Source: Asterias amurensis
Taxonomy: Eukaryota > Echinodermata > Asteroidea > Forcipulatida > Asteriidae
Direction of reading: 5' to 3'
Assembly (NCBI RefSeq): GCF_032118995.1
Contig: NC_092659.1
Coordinates: forward strand, 16,238,177-16,302,176
DNA length: 64,000 nt
The translations under genes and the position numbers were made by a program. Below the pieces are notes generated by a model. It was given only the letters and a program-made list of their open reading frames with translations, was not told the DNA's origin and searched no databases. This document shows positions 44,719 through 55,512 of this stretch, piece by piece (the first letter of the stretch is position 1; every line of letters starts with the position of its first letter).

Positions 44719-46083
44719 AGTTAGGGCCTATTTTTTTGCATGGATAATAACAACAAAATCAGAAGCATAAAATACCACACACACAAAAAATGATAAACAC
44801 ATTAAGGCCTACAATGAACCCTATAAACAAGTTAAAATAGCATTCCCGCTGAACATGTTGTTTTTTATTTATTTATTTTTTTCTCAAGTAGCTATTAAAG
44901 AATCACTGACAAAGTGTTCTTTAGTTGGCTGAAAAGATGTTAAAAATTTTTAAATTCTCAACAACAAAAATTAAAATCATTTATCACTCCTTTGTCTTTT
45001 ATGGATACATGCATACAGTGCCTTAACGTTACTGTGCTTTAATATACAAGGTGCAAAAATATAAGCTACACGTAAAATTGTAAATATGTCATTTATTTAA
45101 AAGTAGGATTATACTTTAACACACTGACCCCCAAAATGGGGTTTAACTTTTTATAAAGATGGTAAAAGGTTGTAAGCAGTCTGCGTATTTATTTTTCGTC
45201 TAAAAAGACAACAACAGTACATGTATGTCATAATTCTCACAAAAACTAACCTCAAGGCGAGTTTTGGCGATTCAACTGTTTACCTGGTGTCTTTTTGTGA
45301 ATGCTGTTGCCAAAGATGTGGACTTTACAACACACCTCACTTACAGGAATGGGTTCAATGTTCTTTGGTGAAAGTCTCACGACAGTTTTTGCCGTCTTCA
45401 GCTAAAACTTTTACAGGCCGCTCAAGTTGCATTTTCATTGACAATTTTGCCTAGATATTATAAATCAATACTGCGTTGACAACAACCAATCTATGATCCT
45501 ATCTTTAACAGTAAACTTCACTTTATTGGAAACTTAAAATAAACATTAGAATTAGTTCTTTTCTGTGCCATTTGTTTAAATCAATTACCTCAAAAATGTA
45601 TTAGATACAAATATATTATTTTATTTTTTTTTCAATTCAGTTTTAAAGAGCATTTTAACAGAAACCACTTTTAAAAAAAAAATTCAGATAAAGCTTTCAT
45701 ACTTTTTTTCTCTATTTTTTTCTCTATTTTTTGTTGTTTTAATGTTTTAGATTATGATTCATAAATGTTACACAATAAAATCACTACAATCTTTCAACAA
45801 CAAAAACCTTTAAATAACACGATTACTGGAATATTATGAAAGAATGCGAAATTTCATTTTTAGTAGCAATTTCCTATACAGTGGAAACTTTCGAGATTTC
45901 AAATCCACAAACCTCAGGCTACTACCATGACTACAGAGCATTCATTGCATAAAAGCCTTAAATTGCAGTAAAAGAGACCTCATCAAATCAAAACCAAAAA
46001 ACAAATTCTAAAAAAGTCAATGCATTGACATTGTACGATTGCAAACTTAATGAAAATACTCAAGAGTCAATGTAAAGATTCCA
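44719..46083. other. intergenic, no gene seen
   Basis: Very AT-rich, with several T and A runs. Short reading frames only. Confidence 0.5.
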
Positions 46084-46084
46084 T

Positions 46085-46619
46085 TAAAGACACTGGACAC
46101 TGTTAGGTTATTGTCAAGACCAGGGGTGCGTTTTGGCAGCTGTAACCAATAATTGTTTATGACTTCTAACCAAAATGGTAACCGAGCTCACAACTCGGTT
46201 ATCGTTCAGTCTGAACAGCAGAACCAACGACCAACAACCGAAACAGTTTTTGGTTACCGCCGCCAAAACGCACCCGTCTTCTCACTTAGTGTATCTCAAC
46301 AAATGCATTAAATAACAATCTGTGAAAATTTGAACTCAATTGGTCGGCGAAGTTGCGAGTAATAGTGACAGAAAAAACACCCTTGTCACACAAAGTTGTG
46401 TGGTTTCAGATGCTTGATTTTGAGACCTCAAAATCTAATTCTGGGGTCTTGAAATCAAATTCGTGGAAAATTACTTCTTTCTTGAAAACTACGTTATTCA
46501 GAGGGAGCCGTTTCTCACAATGTTTTATGCTATCAACAGCACCCCATTACTCGTAACCAAGTAAGGTTTTATGCTAACAATAATTTTGAGTAATTACCAA
46601 TAGTGTCCACTGCCTTTAA
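46085..46619. repeat. MITE family A interrupted by another MITE
   Basis: Outer ends ttaaagacactggacactgt and tagtgtccactgcctttaaa. After gtcaagacca the copy is broken by a 142-bp element and resumes with gtcttctcacttagtgtat. Confidence 0.85.
46134..46275. repeat. 142-bp nested MITE
   Basis: Perfect 14-bp TIRs gggtgcgttttggc (46134-46147) and gccaaaacgcaccc (46262-46275). No clear target duplication beyond one G. The interior has ggtaaccgag/ctcggttatc-type pairs. Confidence 0.85.
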
Positions 46620-47589
46620 AAAACTAAAAAACACAATTTTATCTTGTGGTGTGCGCGTCATACAAATTTAGTTGACGTCAAAACTCTTGTGGACTGCAAT
46701 TTAAAACTTCACAATGAATAATGGAAGGCTACAGCTACACACGAGGAAGAAATATTCAAAAATAAAGACAAGACAGAGAGAGGCGTAATCAAGATTGCAT
46801 CACTTAAAATCATCCATACTAACCTTTTTTTTTCTTTTTTTCTTTTTTTTTTTTTCTTTTTTTTTTTTACACCATTATATAAATCTTGGACAATGGTGGA
46901 CACATTTTCATACTAATATCAATGTGGTGCACCTAAGAGCTATGTTTTTAGAAAGTTGCGAAACGGAGGGAATATTTTTTTGGGTCGGTTGCGGGGGTTG
47001 CTTGATGGACACCATTTTCAGTCCACATGAAGCACAGTGGCTTTCAATTGCAAGTTATCGCAACTCTCTAAATACACAACTCTGGTGCTACATGTACTTT
47101 CCCAACCAATCATCAATTTCACCTTTTTTATTTTTTTATTTTTTTTTTCAATATACTCCGTTATATCATTTGCAATTCAATTAAAGATTTGTTATTATTT
47201 TTATTATTTTTTTTTTTTTGTAGATGGTGTTACAACAAACCTTATATTTATTTTGTAATCATATCAAAGTAAATGAACTTGCCAGGTTACATAATGTACA
47301 TTTACAAAATGTTGCATGAACGAAGACAAAGTCTGCTAAAAGATGCATTGTTTCGCAAGATTTTCTCTTCGCTTGTTGATAAGTTTGTTTTGAACATTTA
47401 TTTTTTTTGTGCCACCCTTGTTGTTTTTTGTACGCGACTGGATCAATTTTCAGTAAATGTGCGCATTATAAGTCCATAGGTGTCTCAAAGGTGTGTTCTT
47501 AGTTTTTAGATTTTTTTTTCTTGCTTTTTATTTTTAAGCACAAATGATTAATATAGCTGTATGAAATCAATACTGGATTCAAAGCATGA
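46620..47589. other. Downstream flank of the amine oxidase gene, T-rich
   Basis: Dominated by pyrimidine/T tracts (46825-46870, 47125-47220). On the minus strand, an AATAAA lies in gcttaaaaataaaaagc at about 47523-47540 and could end the amine oxidase transcript. No other gene is seen. Confidence 0.5.
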
Positions 47590-48975
47590 CTAACCGCTAA
47601 ATCCTTCCCTCTTGATCTTACGCCCAAACACTTGGCGTGTAATTCTCTTCGCCTCTCTCTGTCCGCTCCTCATTCCTCCGATCACGTACCCCGCAAATTT
47701 CTCATCTGTAGCCTCCCCTCCAAAGTAGACCCTCCCGACGCTAGTCTGAAGCTGGTGAATGACCCTCTTTGAGGTGTGCGGAACCGAGAAGGCGCCCATC
47801 TGAAGAGGGTCATTCAGCCACCCAGACAGCATGATGTCGGTGGGTTGAGGTACCGCCTGCTCCCCGTATAAATCCTTCAAAACAGAGACGACTTCTTGGA
47901 GAGTTTCCTCAATCGGTTGGTTCTCAACTCGACGAGCTTCGTCGCCGACGACGAACCCCACGAGGATGTTGGTACCTTGAGGGAAAAGGCCACTCATCTC
48001 CATATTCATGAAGGTAGGATAGTAGCCTCGTTGGTCACTCATGTGCATGATCCACTCCTTGTCGTCCCAGAACTTGTGGGGAAATTTGAGGAAAATCTTG
48101 GTGAAGGCGCCGACCGGGGTATGGTCGATGGCTGCCGTTTTCCATTTTGGTAAGGGTGGGTTAAACGCCACCAGACGGCTTTGCAGCACGCCTAAATTAA
48201 AAGTGAGCAGTACGGCGTCTGCGCAAAAGACAGAGCCATCATCGCATGTCACATAGACTCTGTCTTTCTGTGACTGGTCAATTGAGATGACCCGCTTGTT
48301 TAGCCTGAGAGCATTTTTTTGAGCCAGGTGGGTGACCACGTCGGCGAAAATCGCCTTGAAACCCCGCTGATCTATGACAAACTTGCTGTTTTCGCTGCAG
48401 CGCTCCCAGTTACTGCTTGAAATTGAGGTTTGCTCCGGTGGAATGGAGTACTCAAAATCAAACTGGTACCACTCGATGGCCTTATGGATAATATCTGACC
48501 TGACGGACCACTTCTTATCCACCAGGAAATCTCTCATGGTCATGTCGCCATCTGGGCACTTCACGGCAAAGTCGACGGCCTGCTCCATGAAGTTGCTAAA
48601 CTCATACAAGACTTTCTCTACCTCCCACTCGGGGAACACCTCTTTATCGCTACTTCTCGCATCCCACGATTCGCCGTACGACAACCTGTGACTCGCTAGG
48701 CCGGCTCTTTCCGCTATCCTCTCAATGGGACCTTCCTCGGGCTGGAGCCAGTTGGCACCCCTCTCAACTTGAATTCCACCAAATTCAACATCTTGTACCC
48801 GCCCGCCGATGTGGTCAGCTCCTTCAATGACCAAAAACTGATCAATACCCTGGCTCAAGAAAGTGCTCGCAGCAGCCAACCCCGCCGCGCCCGCACCAAG
48901 AATTAACACCTTCCGCCCATTGTCCACTCGCTGGATACCCCCTCCTCCAAGTTTCCCCACAAAGTTCAAACTCAT
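47590..48975 (-). CDS. Flavin amine oxidase, polyamine-oxidase-like, intronless (461 aa)
   Basis: FAD-dependent oxidase of the family that oxidises polyamines or related amines to aldehydes with release of hydrogen peroxide; the substrate cannot be told from sequence. Seen: dinucleotide-binding GAGAAG at 27-32 after a hydrophobic strand (KVLIL), E51 at the end of the second strand, then HIGGR at 55-59. GANWLQ follows. GAFTKIFLKF carries the conserved lysine region, and the C-terminal FAD motif VYFGGEATDEKFAGYVIGG starts at 416. The whole fold is present in one exon of 461 codons, whereas every other gene here is split by introns. The upstream in-frame TGA nine codons before the ATG fixes the start. 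There is no signal peptide, C-terminal membrane anchor or SKL-type peroxisomal tail, so it is probably cytosolic. PAOX and SMOX are the nearest named relatives I can suggest, without a firm assignment. Confidence 0.9.
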   Translation of the reverse strand: MSLNFVGKLGGGGIQRVDNGRKVLILGAGAAGLAAASTFLSQGIDQFLVIEGADHIGGRVQDVEFGGIQVERGANWLQPEEGPIERIAERAGLASHRLSYGESWDARSSDKEVFPEWEVEKVLYEFSNFMEQAVDFAVKCPDGDMTMRDFLVDKKWSVRSDIIHKAIEWYQFDFEYSIPPEQTSISSSNWERCSENSKFVIDQRGFKAIFADVVTHLAQKNALRLNKRVISIDQSQKDRVYVTCDDGSVFCADAVLLTFNLGVLQSRLVAFNPPLPKWKTAAIDHTPVGAFTKIFLKFPHKFWDDKEWIMHMSDQRGYYPTFMNMEMSGLFPQGTNILVGFVVGDEARRVENQPIEETLQEVVSVLKDLYGEQAVPQPTDIMLSGWLNDPLQMGAFSVPHTSKRVIHQLQTSVGRVYFGGEATDEKFAGYVIGGMRSGQREAKRITRQVFGRKIKREGFSG

Positions 48976-49780
48976 TCTTAAAATTGCATATCCAAAGGTT
49001 CATTAAAAACAAAGAATCTTGCACCGCACTCAAAAATAGTTCCTTTTTTTTTTTTTTTTTAACTCCACACCGAAGCAAAGCAAGCAGTTCTTTTTTGTCT
49101 AATCTAACAACTGCTTGCTATACGGAAATGTTTATTACTGTGTCTATTTTTTCCAGGGAGAATCATCTCCCCTGTAGTTCTCAAAATCATTTGGTTCCTC
49201 ATCGTTCTGGTTAAATTCGCGAAGGAGTCGTCGGGTAAAATAGACAAGAACTGAGTCTTCTTTAAATGCAGCCTGTGCACGAGCTGCTGTTTCCACAAGT
49301 AGCGTCGGTCCTTGAAGTTGTGCATTTCTTCTGGACTATAGAGTTTAAAACTGAGTGAACGAATATCAGCTAGCTGCAATCTTCCATGAGATGCGGTAGA
49401 AAAACATGATGAAGATCAAACGGAGAACAAAAACTTGAAAGAAACTCTGATGATCACAGTGATTGTTCCTCAACCAGCAGATAACCTAACATTGGTCGAG
49501 ACAAAAGCAGGAAGTGAAAATGTTTTTGTGTTTGTTTTTTTAAGGATTTCGGGTTGAACAAAGAAAAATGTACAAGAATCGGGATTTGAACCAAAGACCT
49601 CCGGATAACGTGACGGCATTCTACCAACAGCCATCTAGCTCTACGGTGGTGTCCCTTTTTTGCCAAAATCCTTGGAAGGGGATGCCAGTCAGAAGCCATA
49701 CAACCGTGAAGCCAGGGATTACACCCAAGTTTACACTAAACAACCTGGGAAGTGGCAGACAAAATAGGGACAACTCCAAA
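48976..49780. other. Upstream flank of the amine oxidase gene
   Basis: Holds a poly-A run read on the minus strand (T run at about 49043-49060). A minus-strand frame of 91 codons (49104-49379) shows no family I know and has no clear support. Sequence at about 49555-49760 (gggatttgaaccaaagacct) is tRNA-like or repeat-derived and recurs near 21660-21900. Confidence 0.4.
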
Positions 49781-49784
49781 GAAG

Positions 49785-49875
49785 CCTAGGTAGCTTAGTT
49801 GGTTGAGCGCTGGCTGCTGGCACGTTAATCCGGAGGTCGTTGGTTCAAATCCTTTTGTCTTCGCTCCATCCCAAA
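49785..49875 (+). repeat. tRNA-like SINE fragment
   Basis: taggtagcttagttggttga followed by gttaatccggaggtcgttgg and ttcaaatcc: A and B box regions of a tRNA-derived SINE. Sisters are at 52480-52570 and (partial) 36700-36770. Confidence 0.65.
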
Positions 49876-51029
49876 TCAATAAAATAAAAATCGGTTATTT
49901 TTTCCCTTGTGGTTTTTTATTATTATTTTTTTATGTGATAAATTTAACAGTTTTAACCAGCTGTACTTATATTTTAAAAGTAATAAACCACAAGGAAAAC
50001 TTATTGGTAAATTGTAAATATTGTTATGGGATTGACACAAGAAAATTTACACGATCCTCCGGATTAGCATGCCAGTAGAACAGTTGCCGAAGGGGAAAAC
50101 AAAAGAAATTACACATTGTGTCCTTAAAATGTAGTTTTTTGGTGTCTGGAGATTAACAGCCAGAAACCTTATGAAATGTTATATGTGGGATGTTCCGAGT
50201 ACACATTAAGGGTGCACTTAGCCCACCCTGTTGAGCTGGTAATGGTTCCGCTTTTACTATCGGTCTCATCACTGTCGCCACTAATGGCGGCAGTGATGAG
50301 ACCGATGTTAAAAGTGGGGCCATTAACAGCTCAACAAGGTGGGCTACATGTAGGGTGCTTTCGGGTCGGGCCTGCAAGCCATTTCTAAAATCTTCACTTT
50401 CATTGCAGATATCAAAAAAATTAAAATCAGTACAGTGCCCCACGTACCACCTAAATTTAGTACTATATTATACCGAGAGTTTTTTTCCAATGCACAAATC
50501 AAACAAGTGTTAGTAGGTAAAATTATCGATTTATTATAAAATTGGCTTTTAAACAAAAAATCCACACCAAACGAAATAATTACATGTAATCAATGTTTAC
50601 ACAAGTAATTAGTTTATAACACAAACATGGCTTACCTCTTTACAGTCAGACGTAAAATAATTTGTCTTCAACTTCCAGAGAATCTAGACGAAACTGTCAG
50701 TTTTCAAAGAGTAAAGATTCGAAAGGGGAGAGGTGCTACCTATTTCATTTTCCCCTCAACTTCGCTGACGGTAAACTCAAAATGTCCCTGTCCAGAAAAG
50801 AATGGTTTTCTCGAACAAATCGAGAAAAAAAGCTCTTGCAAAGCTTTAATCGTTATCGAGATTTTTGACTCAAAAAAACTTCGCGATAACAGCTCTTTAT
50901 TTGCACTGCGTCACTGCCGCAATCGCACAATCGCATCACAGTGTTTACTGTTATGACATTAGCACTGCCAATACACACACAATGGAAACACAGCTGACCT
51001 TTATTTTGTAAACAATGTCAGCTGATTCG
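49876..51029. other. intergenic, no confident gene
   Basis: Contains a hairpin element (50208-50352). The reading frame 50627-50956 (109 codons, plus strand) matches no family I recognise and lacks clear splice or promoter support. It is left as non-coding. Confidence 0.4.
50208..50352. repeat. Hairpin MITE
   Basis: Arms tagcccaccctgttgagct and agctcaacaaggtgggcta, then cggtctcatcactg and cagtgatgagaccg. A near-complete palindrome with its centre at about 50282. Confidence 0.8.
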
Positions 51030-51080
51030 CAGGGGCTTTGATCACGTGATTGGTGATACAAGGCAGAAAGCGGAAGTCAT
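51030..51080. promoter_or_regulatory. Promoter-like cluster of motifs, gene unknown
   Basis: Within 40 bases: the E-box palindrome atcacgtgat, attgg (inverted CCAAT) and gcggaagt (ETS core). Such clusters mark TATA-less promoters. No coding exon has been found on either side, so the assignment is tentative. Confidence 0.25.
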
Positions 51081-51147
51081 GCATAAAAACGTAAACAAGG
51101 TCAACGAGTCACGCGCAGGCGCACTGATACGGCCGTCGCTGTGCTGT

Positions 51148-51253
51148 TAGTCTTGGTACAAGACGTCAGTGATCGATGGTGTACTGCACTTTGTTGTTAC
51201 TGCGCGTAGTAGCACTATCAACTCTCGATCACTGCCGTCGTGGGCCAAGACTA
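51148..51253. repeat. Inverted repeat with 29-nt arms
   Basis: Arms 51148-51176 (tagtcttggtacaagacgtc...) and 51225-51253 (...cgtcgtgggccaagacta), few mismatches, loop about 48 nt. It adjoins the promoter-like cluster at 51030-51080. Confidence 0.75.
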
Positions 51254-51809
51254 CTTTGTTAGCTGCTTGTAGCAAGCGGAGCTAGTCTTTGTTCGAGACG
51301 TTAAATCACTTGTACTGAGCGTAAGGATGAGAGGGCGCTAGTTTTGCACCACACAAAATAAACTCCCATATTATAGCCACTATTTTTATGCTAAACATTC
51401 TAAAATATTAAAAAATACTCAAGAAATTATATTCATAGTCTCTCAGCCTCGATATATTTTCAGACAACTAAAATCCGGAGTTCTTTTTAATTTTTTGGCA
51501 AAGCGGCCGTTTGAAATTTCTGCTAATTTATTACCCCCAGAAAACACCCCCTGCTGACTTTCTCCAATTACGAAATCAAAAAAAGGGCAAACTTTAACGC
51601 CTACAAATTTATCAAATCTCATCAGAAGTTGAAGCACAAAGGCCCCGGTTATGATAAATTATTGTTATAATTAATTGTAAACAATCTATTAATTGCATGA
51701 CCCCCCCCCCCCCGAAAAAAATATTATAACATAAAAAATCTTGTATTTTAGAGTTATTCAGTTTGGCGCATGAATATTGTCCATTTTGTGTAATTATTTC
51801 TACCTCCAT

Positions 51810-52155
51810 GGTCGAGTTGGTCTTTGAGAAGCGTTTGTAACAGTTTGTTATAAAATGCATATGATTAGAAATATATTTTTAAAGTAGAATATATGATCCA
51901 CACAAGTATCACTTGAAATTACGTGGTTTTCCTTTTACCTCGTCGACAAACACGGTCGACCATTTTTATAGTCAATTTTTTACTCCCATAGATGGCCTTC
52001 GCAAAGTAAAAGGAAAACCACGCAATTTCAAGGCAAATGTTAGTGTGGATAATTGTGTTCTACTTTTAAAACATATTTCTTACTGTGCATTAATTATTTT
52101 TATAACAAACGCTTTTCAAAGACCAACTCGACCGATCCGAGGCAACGTGTTACTA
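51810..52155. repeat. Fold-back element, decayed third copy
   Basis: Keeps gtcgagttggtctttgagaa, cgtggttttccttttacctcg and gaccaactcgaccgatccga. The centre and ends are eroded. Confidence 0.75.
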
Positions 52156-52993
52156 GTGTGGTGGATCTGGGGCACCCTATGAAGGAACATTTTCTTTACA
52201 GTCTGAAAGTTGTGCATTTTCTTGGATATTGCATAATTTTGTTCGCCTGCCCCAAATAATGTACATGCTTGTTTTACCTAAATGTTATGCGGTTGAGCAC
52301 ACAGCTCCCACGCTCGCACAATGAACAATAGGCCTAATGCATTGTGCACTAGCATTCCGATATATCATTCATTGTATTTTTCAGAGAATGGAAAATCTTG
52401 TACGCCCCTCTTTACAGACAACTCTGTTTTATGCGATCTTTGTGTGGACATTCTTTTTACATATCAATATAAACCACAATATAGGGCTAGATAGCTCAGT
52501 TGGTAGAGCGCCGGCACGTTAATCCGGAGGTCGTTGGTTTGAATCCCACTCCAGTCAATTCTTTGTTCCACCTCAATAGACATTCTTTTTATTCTGTACA
52601 CTTTAAGAAGGAAAGTCCTATTATTCAAGTCAGTTGGGACATCTTTTGTTGTGTTTTCAGTCTGAATAACCTCGGGAATTCTTTGGGCGGGTGGTTTTAG
52701 GGGCGGTCTAAGAGAGGGTCTGTGTTATTGTGTTAACATTCCTCTTATTATGTACACTTTATTTAGGAAACATACTACTCTTGAAGTCGTTTGAACCTCT
52801 TTTGATGGTCCACACTTCGTATAGGTAGCGTTTTAAAAACACGTTGTTTCATTGGACTCCCACTTCTGTGGAGGATTTTAGGGGCGGTTTCAGACTTAGA
52901 CGGTCAAGTCAGTTTTTACAACAATTTGTTTGCTTAATTACCAAGTGGACAGTGCCTTTGATAAGGACATGAAATCCAACTCCTCAACCATTT
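52156..52993. other. intergenic with tRNA-like SINE head
   Basis: The SINE head is at 52480-52570 (tagctcagttggtagagcgc, then cggaggtcgttggtttgaat). The rest is unremarkable AT-rich DNA. Confidence 0.5.
52480..52570 (+). repeat. tRNA-derived SINE head
   Basis: A box tagctcagttggtagagcgc and B box ggtttgaatcc in tRNA-like spacing. The acceptor stem does not pair (gggctag start), so it is a SINE or tRNA pseudogene and not a working tRNA. Confidence 0.7.
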
Positions 52994-53242
52994 CTACCTC
53001 CATGGTCCAATCTTCGTATGCTGCGTTTTGCGCTCTGTGGATCTCATGACTTCTTTGGAGGGCTTCTTGGGGCGAAAAGGGTCCAGGGTCTCAGCAAGGC
53101 ATGGGGCGGCGGCAGCCTTTACCTCCGTGTTCACACGGCATGCATAGGACAGAGTAGCCCTGGGGTGACCCAGCCCTGGTACGGTAGGATGAGACAGACC
53201 TGTGCTAGGGACGACGCCGAAGCATGCACAACCCATGGCCAC
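52994..53242 (-). CDS. Possible last exon of an unidentified gene
   Basis: An 82-codon minus-strand frame that starts exactly at a good splice acceptor (cattacag|gtggcc) with a ctaac branch-like word upstream. It ends at TAG 52994-52996 after KIGPWR. It is clearly GC-richer than its surroundings, as the true exons here are. The peptide includes GLGHPRATLSYACRVN and DPFRPKKPSKEVMRST. I do not recognise the family. No partner exon has been found upstream on the minus strand, so it could be a terminal exon after a long intron, a retained fragment or chance. An overlapping plus-strand frame is less protein-like. Confidence 0.35.
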   Translation of the reverse strand: MAMGCACFGVVPSTGLSHPTVPGLGHPRATLSYACRVNTEVKAAAAPCLAETLDPFRPKKPSKEVMRSTERKTQHTKIGPWR

Positions 53243-53351
53243 CTGTAATGGTCGTTCAGAAGTTAGGATGTATGGTCCTTGCTATATGGATGGAATAAGG
53301 AGATTCAGCAGGTTAGTCTAATCGTTTCTCTTTATTTTACTATAAAACCCC

Positions 53352-53740
53352 TTAAAGCCATAATACACTTTCGGTACAGAAAAAAGAAAAGAAAAAGTTC
53401 ACATTTACAAATAATTTACAGGGTTTACAGAAGGTTATGATGAAAGACTTCTCTTGAAATATTGTTTAATAAAATGCTTTACTTTTTGAGAAAACATTAA
53501 AACAATATCAATTCTCGATAGCGAGAATTACGGATTTATTTTAAATACATGTCATGAAACGGCGAAACGTGGGGAAACAAGGGTGGGTTTTCCCGTTACT
53601 TTCTCCCGACTCCGATGACCGATTGAGCCTAAATTTTCCCAGGTTTGTTATTTTACATGTTTTATTATTGTATAAGTTGTGGTACACGAAGTGTGGGTCT
53701 TTGACAATACTGTTTACCGAAAGTGTCCAATGGCTTTATA
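53352..53740. repeat. MITE family C
   Basis: Left end ttaaagccataatacacttt, right end cgaaagtgtccaatggcttta, with the TTAA at the right mutated to TATA. Confidence 0.75.
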
Positions 53741-53744
53741 ACGC

Positions 53745-53925
53745 CGGTGTCCGCATGCAATTATGTCCTCTATGCAATACTATCCGGCGGACATTATTGC
53801 ATATGCAATAATATCCGCCGGACGGTTTTGCATATGCAATCGTGTCCGCCCGGACGCTGCTGCATAATGCAATTGTGTCCGCCCGGACACATTTGCATAT
53901 GCAGTTGTGTCCGCCCCCGTGCAAA
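53745..53925. repeat. Array of alternating palindromes, period 31-33 bp
   Basis: Four gcatatgc-type cores at 53799, 53830, 53862 (gcataatgc) and 53895 alternate with ccgccggac, cgcccggacg and cgcccggacac blocks. Earlier, weaker units begin at about 53752. The array begins immediately after a family C MITE. Confidence 0.85.
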
Positions 53926-53940
53926 ACCGTCCTTGCAGTA

Positions 53941-55126
53941 AATTCAACGCCCTATTGGTCGACGGAACACGTTCGCCATTTTTTTTTTACAAGCTATGTG
54001 CATATATCATGAATGACATGGGAAAATAAACTGCAGGCCTTCCACTTGGCAGTCCCAAGTTGTTGTCATGCAATACCCGCAACCATAGAGTAAGGAAGTC
54101 CATGTCCTTACTCTATATGCCTCAACTCAATAACACCTGTTAGTTACAACTTTCTGATTCTGTCAAAGTAGCTGACAACAGTTAGATAGGCCATGGAGGG
54201 ATATAGGCCTAATTGTGTGCCATCTTAAGATACATTGCAGAGCATCGGTCTTAAATTGTTCACTTCAAATCGTCATGCTCAGTATTATGTCGCCATCCCC
54301 CCCCCCCAACCCCACTTTCCAGAATGTGCGTTACCCCCTTCACATTGCCTCTTACACATACAACGGAGAGGCAATCTTATTTCGTCACCCACTGCTTGTA
54401 CACAATAATACACATTATATAGCCACAATATTTCTTATCTGGTCAATGCTTATAATTAACTTTTATCATCAGCCAATAATACGTCACTGCACTGTTGGCA
54501 AGACAACCATTAATATCACGAATCTCTTCCTTGAAGTTGCTGTACCATATAGTTGTTACGTAAAAAAAAAATTATTGTTGAGGTGTTTGTGATCTATGCG
54601 GAAGATGACATCATCACGAAACTATAAATAGAATATTTCTCAGGCGGGGGATTTCACAAAAGCGCCACCTACGTTGAAAAAAGTCTCATTCTACTCTCGC
54701 GGCAATGAATGCATTGTAGCATGGGAGTACTATCTCCATGATTGTATGTTGTACATTAATTTATCCCGGACGAGTCAATATTACGGACGTGACACTTTCA
54801 ATGGTTTGTAAACACTACATACACTATATGTAAATTATTCGTGAATGATAATGTCTTGCACTTCTTACTGCTTCAGTAGTTTAAATAATTTAGTAGCAAA
54901 AAATATGAGTAGCATAATAATATTGCTATAATATTTCGGGGGTGTTTCTTTCACAAAGCTTTAAAATTAATTTCTATATCCACATAATCTCTGATCTTCG
55001 ATACTCCTCAATTTAACAAATAATCTTATCACTATTTCATAAAGCAAGTTAAGTACGATTATACAACGATCGCATGGTATGCAACCGAGTGCAGGCAGAA
55101 ACTATATTTTCATCATTAATTTGTAT
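53941..55126. other. intergenic, no gene seen
   Basis: Contains an exact 12-bp-arm hairpin (atagagtaagga...tccttactctat, 54086-54117). It also has a TATA-like stretch, actataaatag, at 54621-54631, preceded by gcggaag and tgacatca words. Short frames only. Confidence 0.45.
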
Positions 55127-55512
55127 AAGGCAGTGGACACTATTGGTAATTACTCAAAATAATTATTAGCATAAAACCTTACTTGGTAACGAGTAATGGG
55201 GAGAGGTTGACAGTAAAAAAACATTGTGAGAAACGGCTCCCTCTGAAGTGACGTAGTTTTCGAGAAAGAAGTTATTTTCCACGATATTGATTTCGAGACC
55301 TCAGATTTAGAACTTGAGGTCTCGAAATCAAGCATCTGAAAGCACACAACTTTGTGTGACAAGGGTGTTTTTTCTTTCATTATTATCTCTCAACTTCGAT
55401 GACCGATTGAGCTCAAATTTTCACAGGTTTGTTACTTTATGCATATGTTGAGATACACCAACTGTGAAGGCTAGTCTTTGACAATTACCAATAGTGTCCA
55501 CTCCCTTTAACG
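55127..55512. repeat. TTAA-type MITE, family A
   Basis: Ends aaggcagtggacactattgg and tagtgtccactccctttaac; full length, opposite internal orientation to the 1075 copy. Confidence 0.85.

Noticed and set aside
49104..49379. 91-codon minus-strand frame upstream of the amine oxidase
   Set aside because: No family recognised. It could be part of the 5' UTR or chance. It cannot be an N-terminal extension of the oxidase because an in-frame TGA precedes the oxidase ATG.
50627..50956. 109-codon plus-strand frame
   Set aside because: Overlaps another open frame, has no known motif, and lies on the wrong side of the promoter-like cluster for either strand to be convincing.
52480..52570. Genuine tRNA gene
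   Set aside because: A and B boxes are good, but the acceptor ends do not pair and near-identical heads occur at 49785 and 36700 with SINE-like surroundings.
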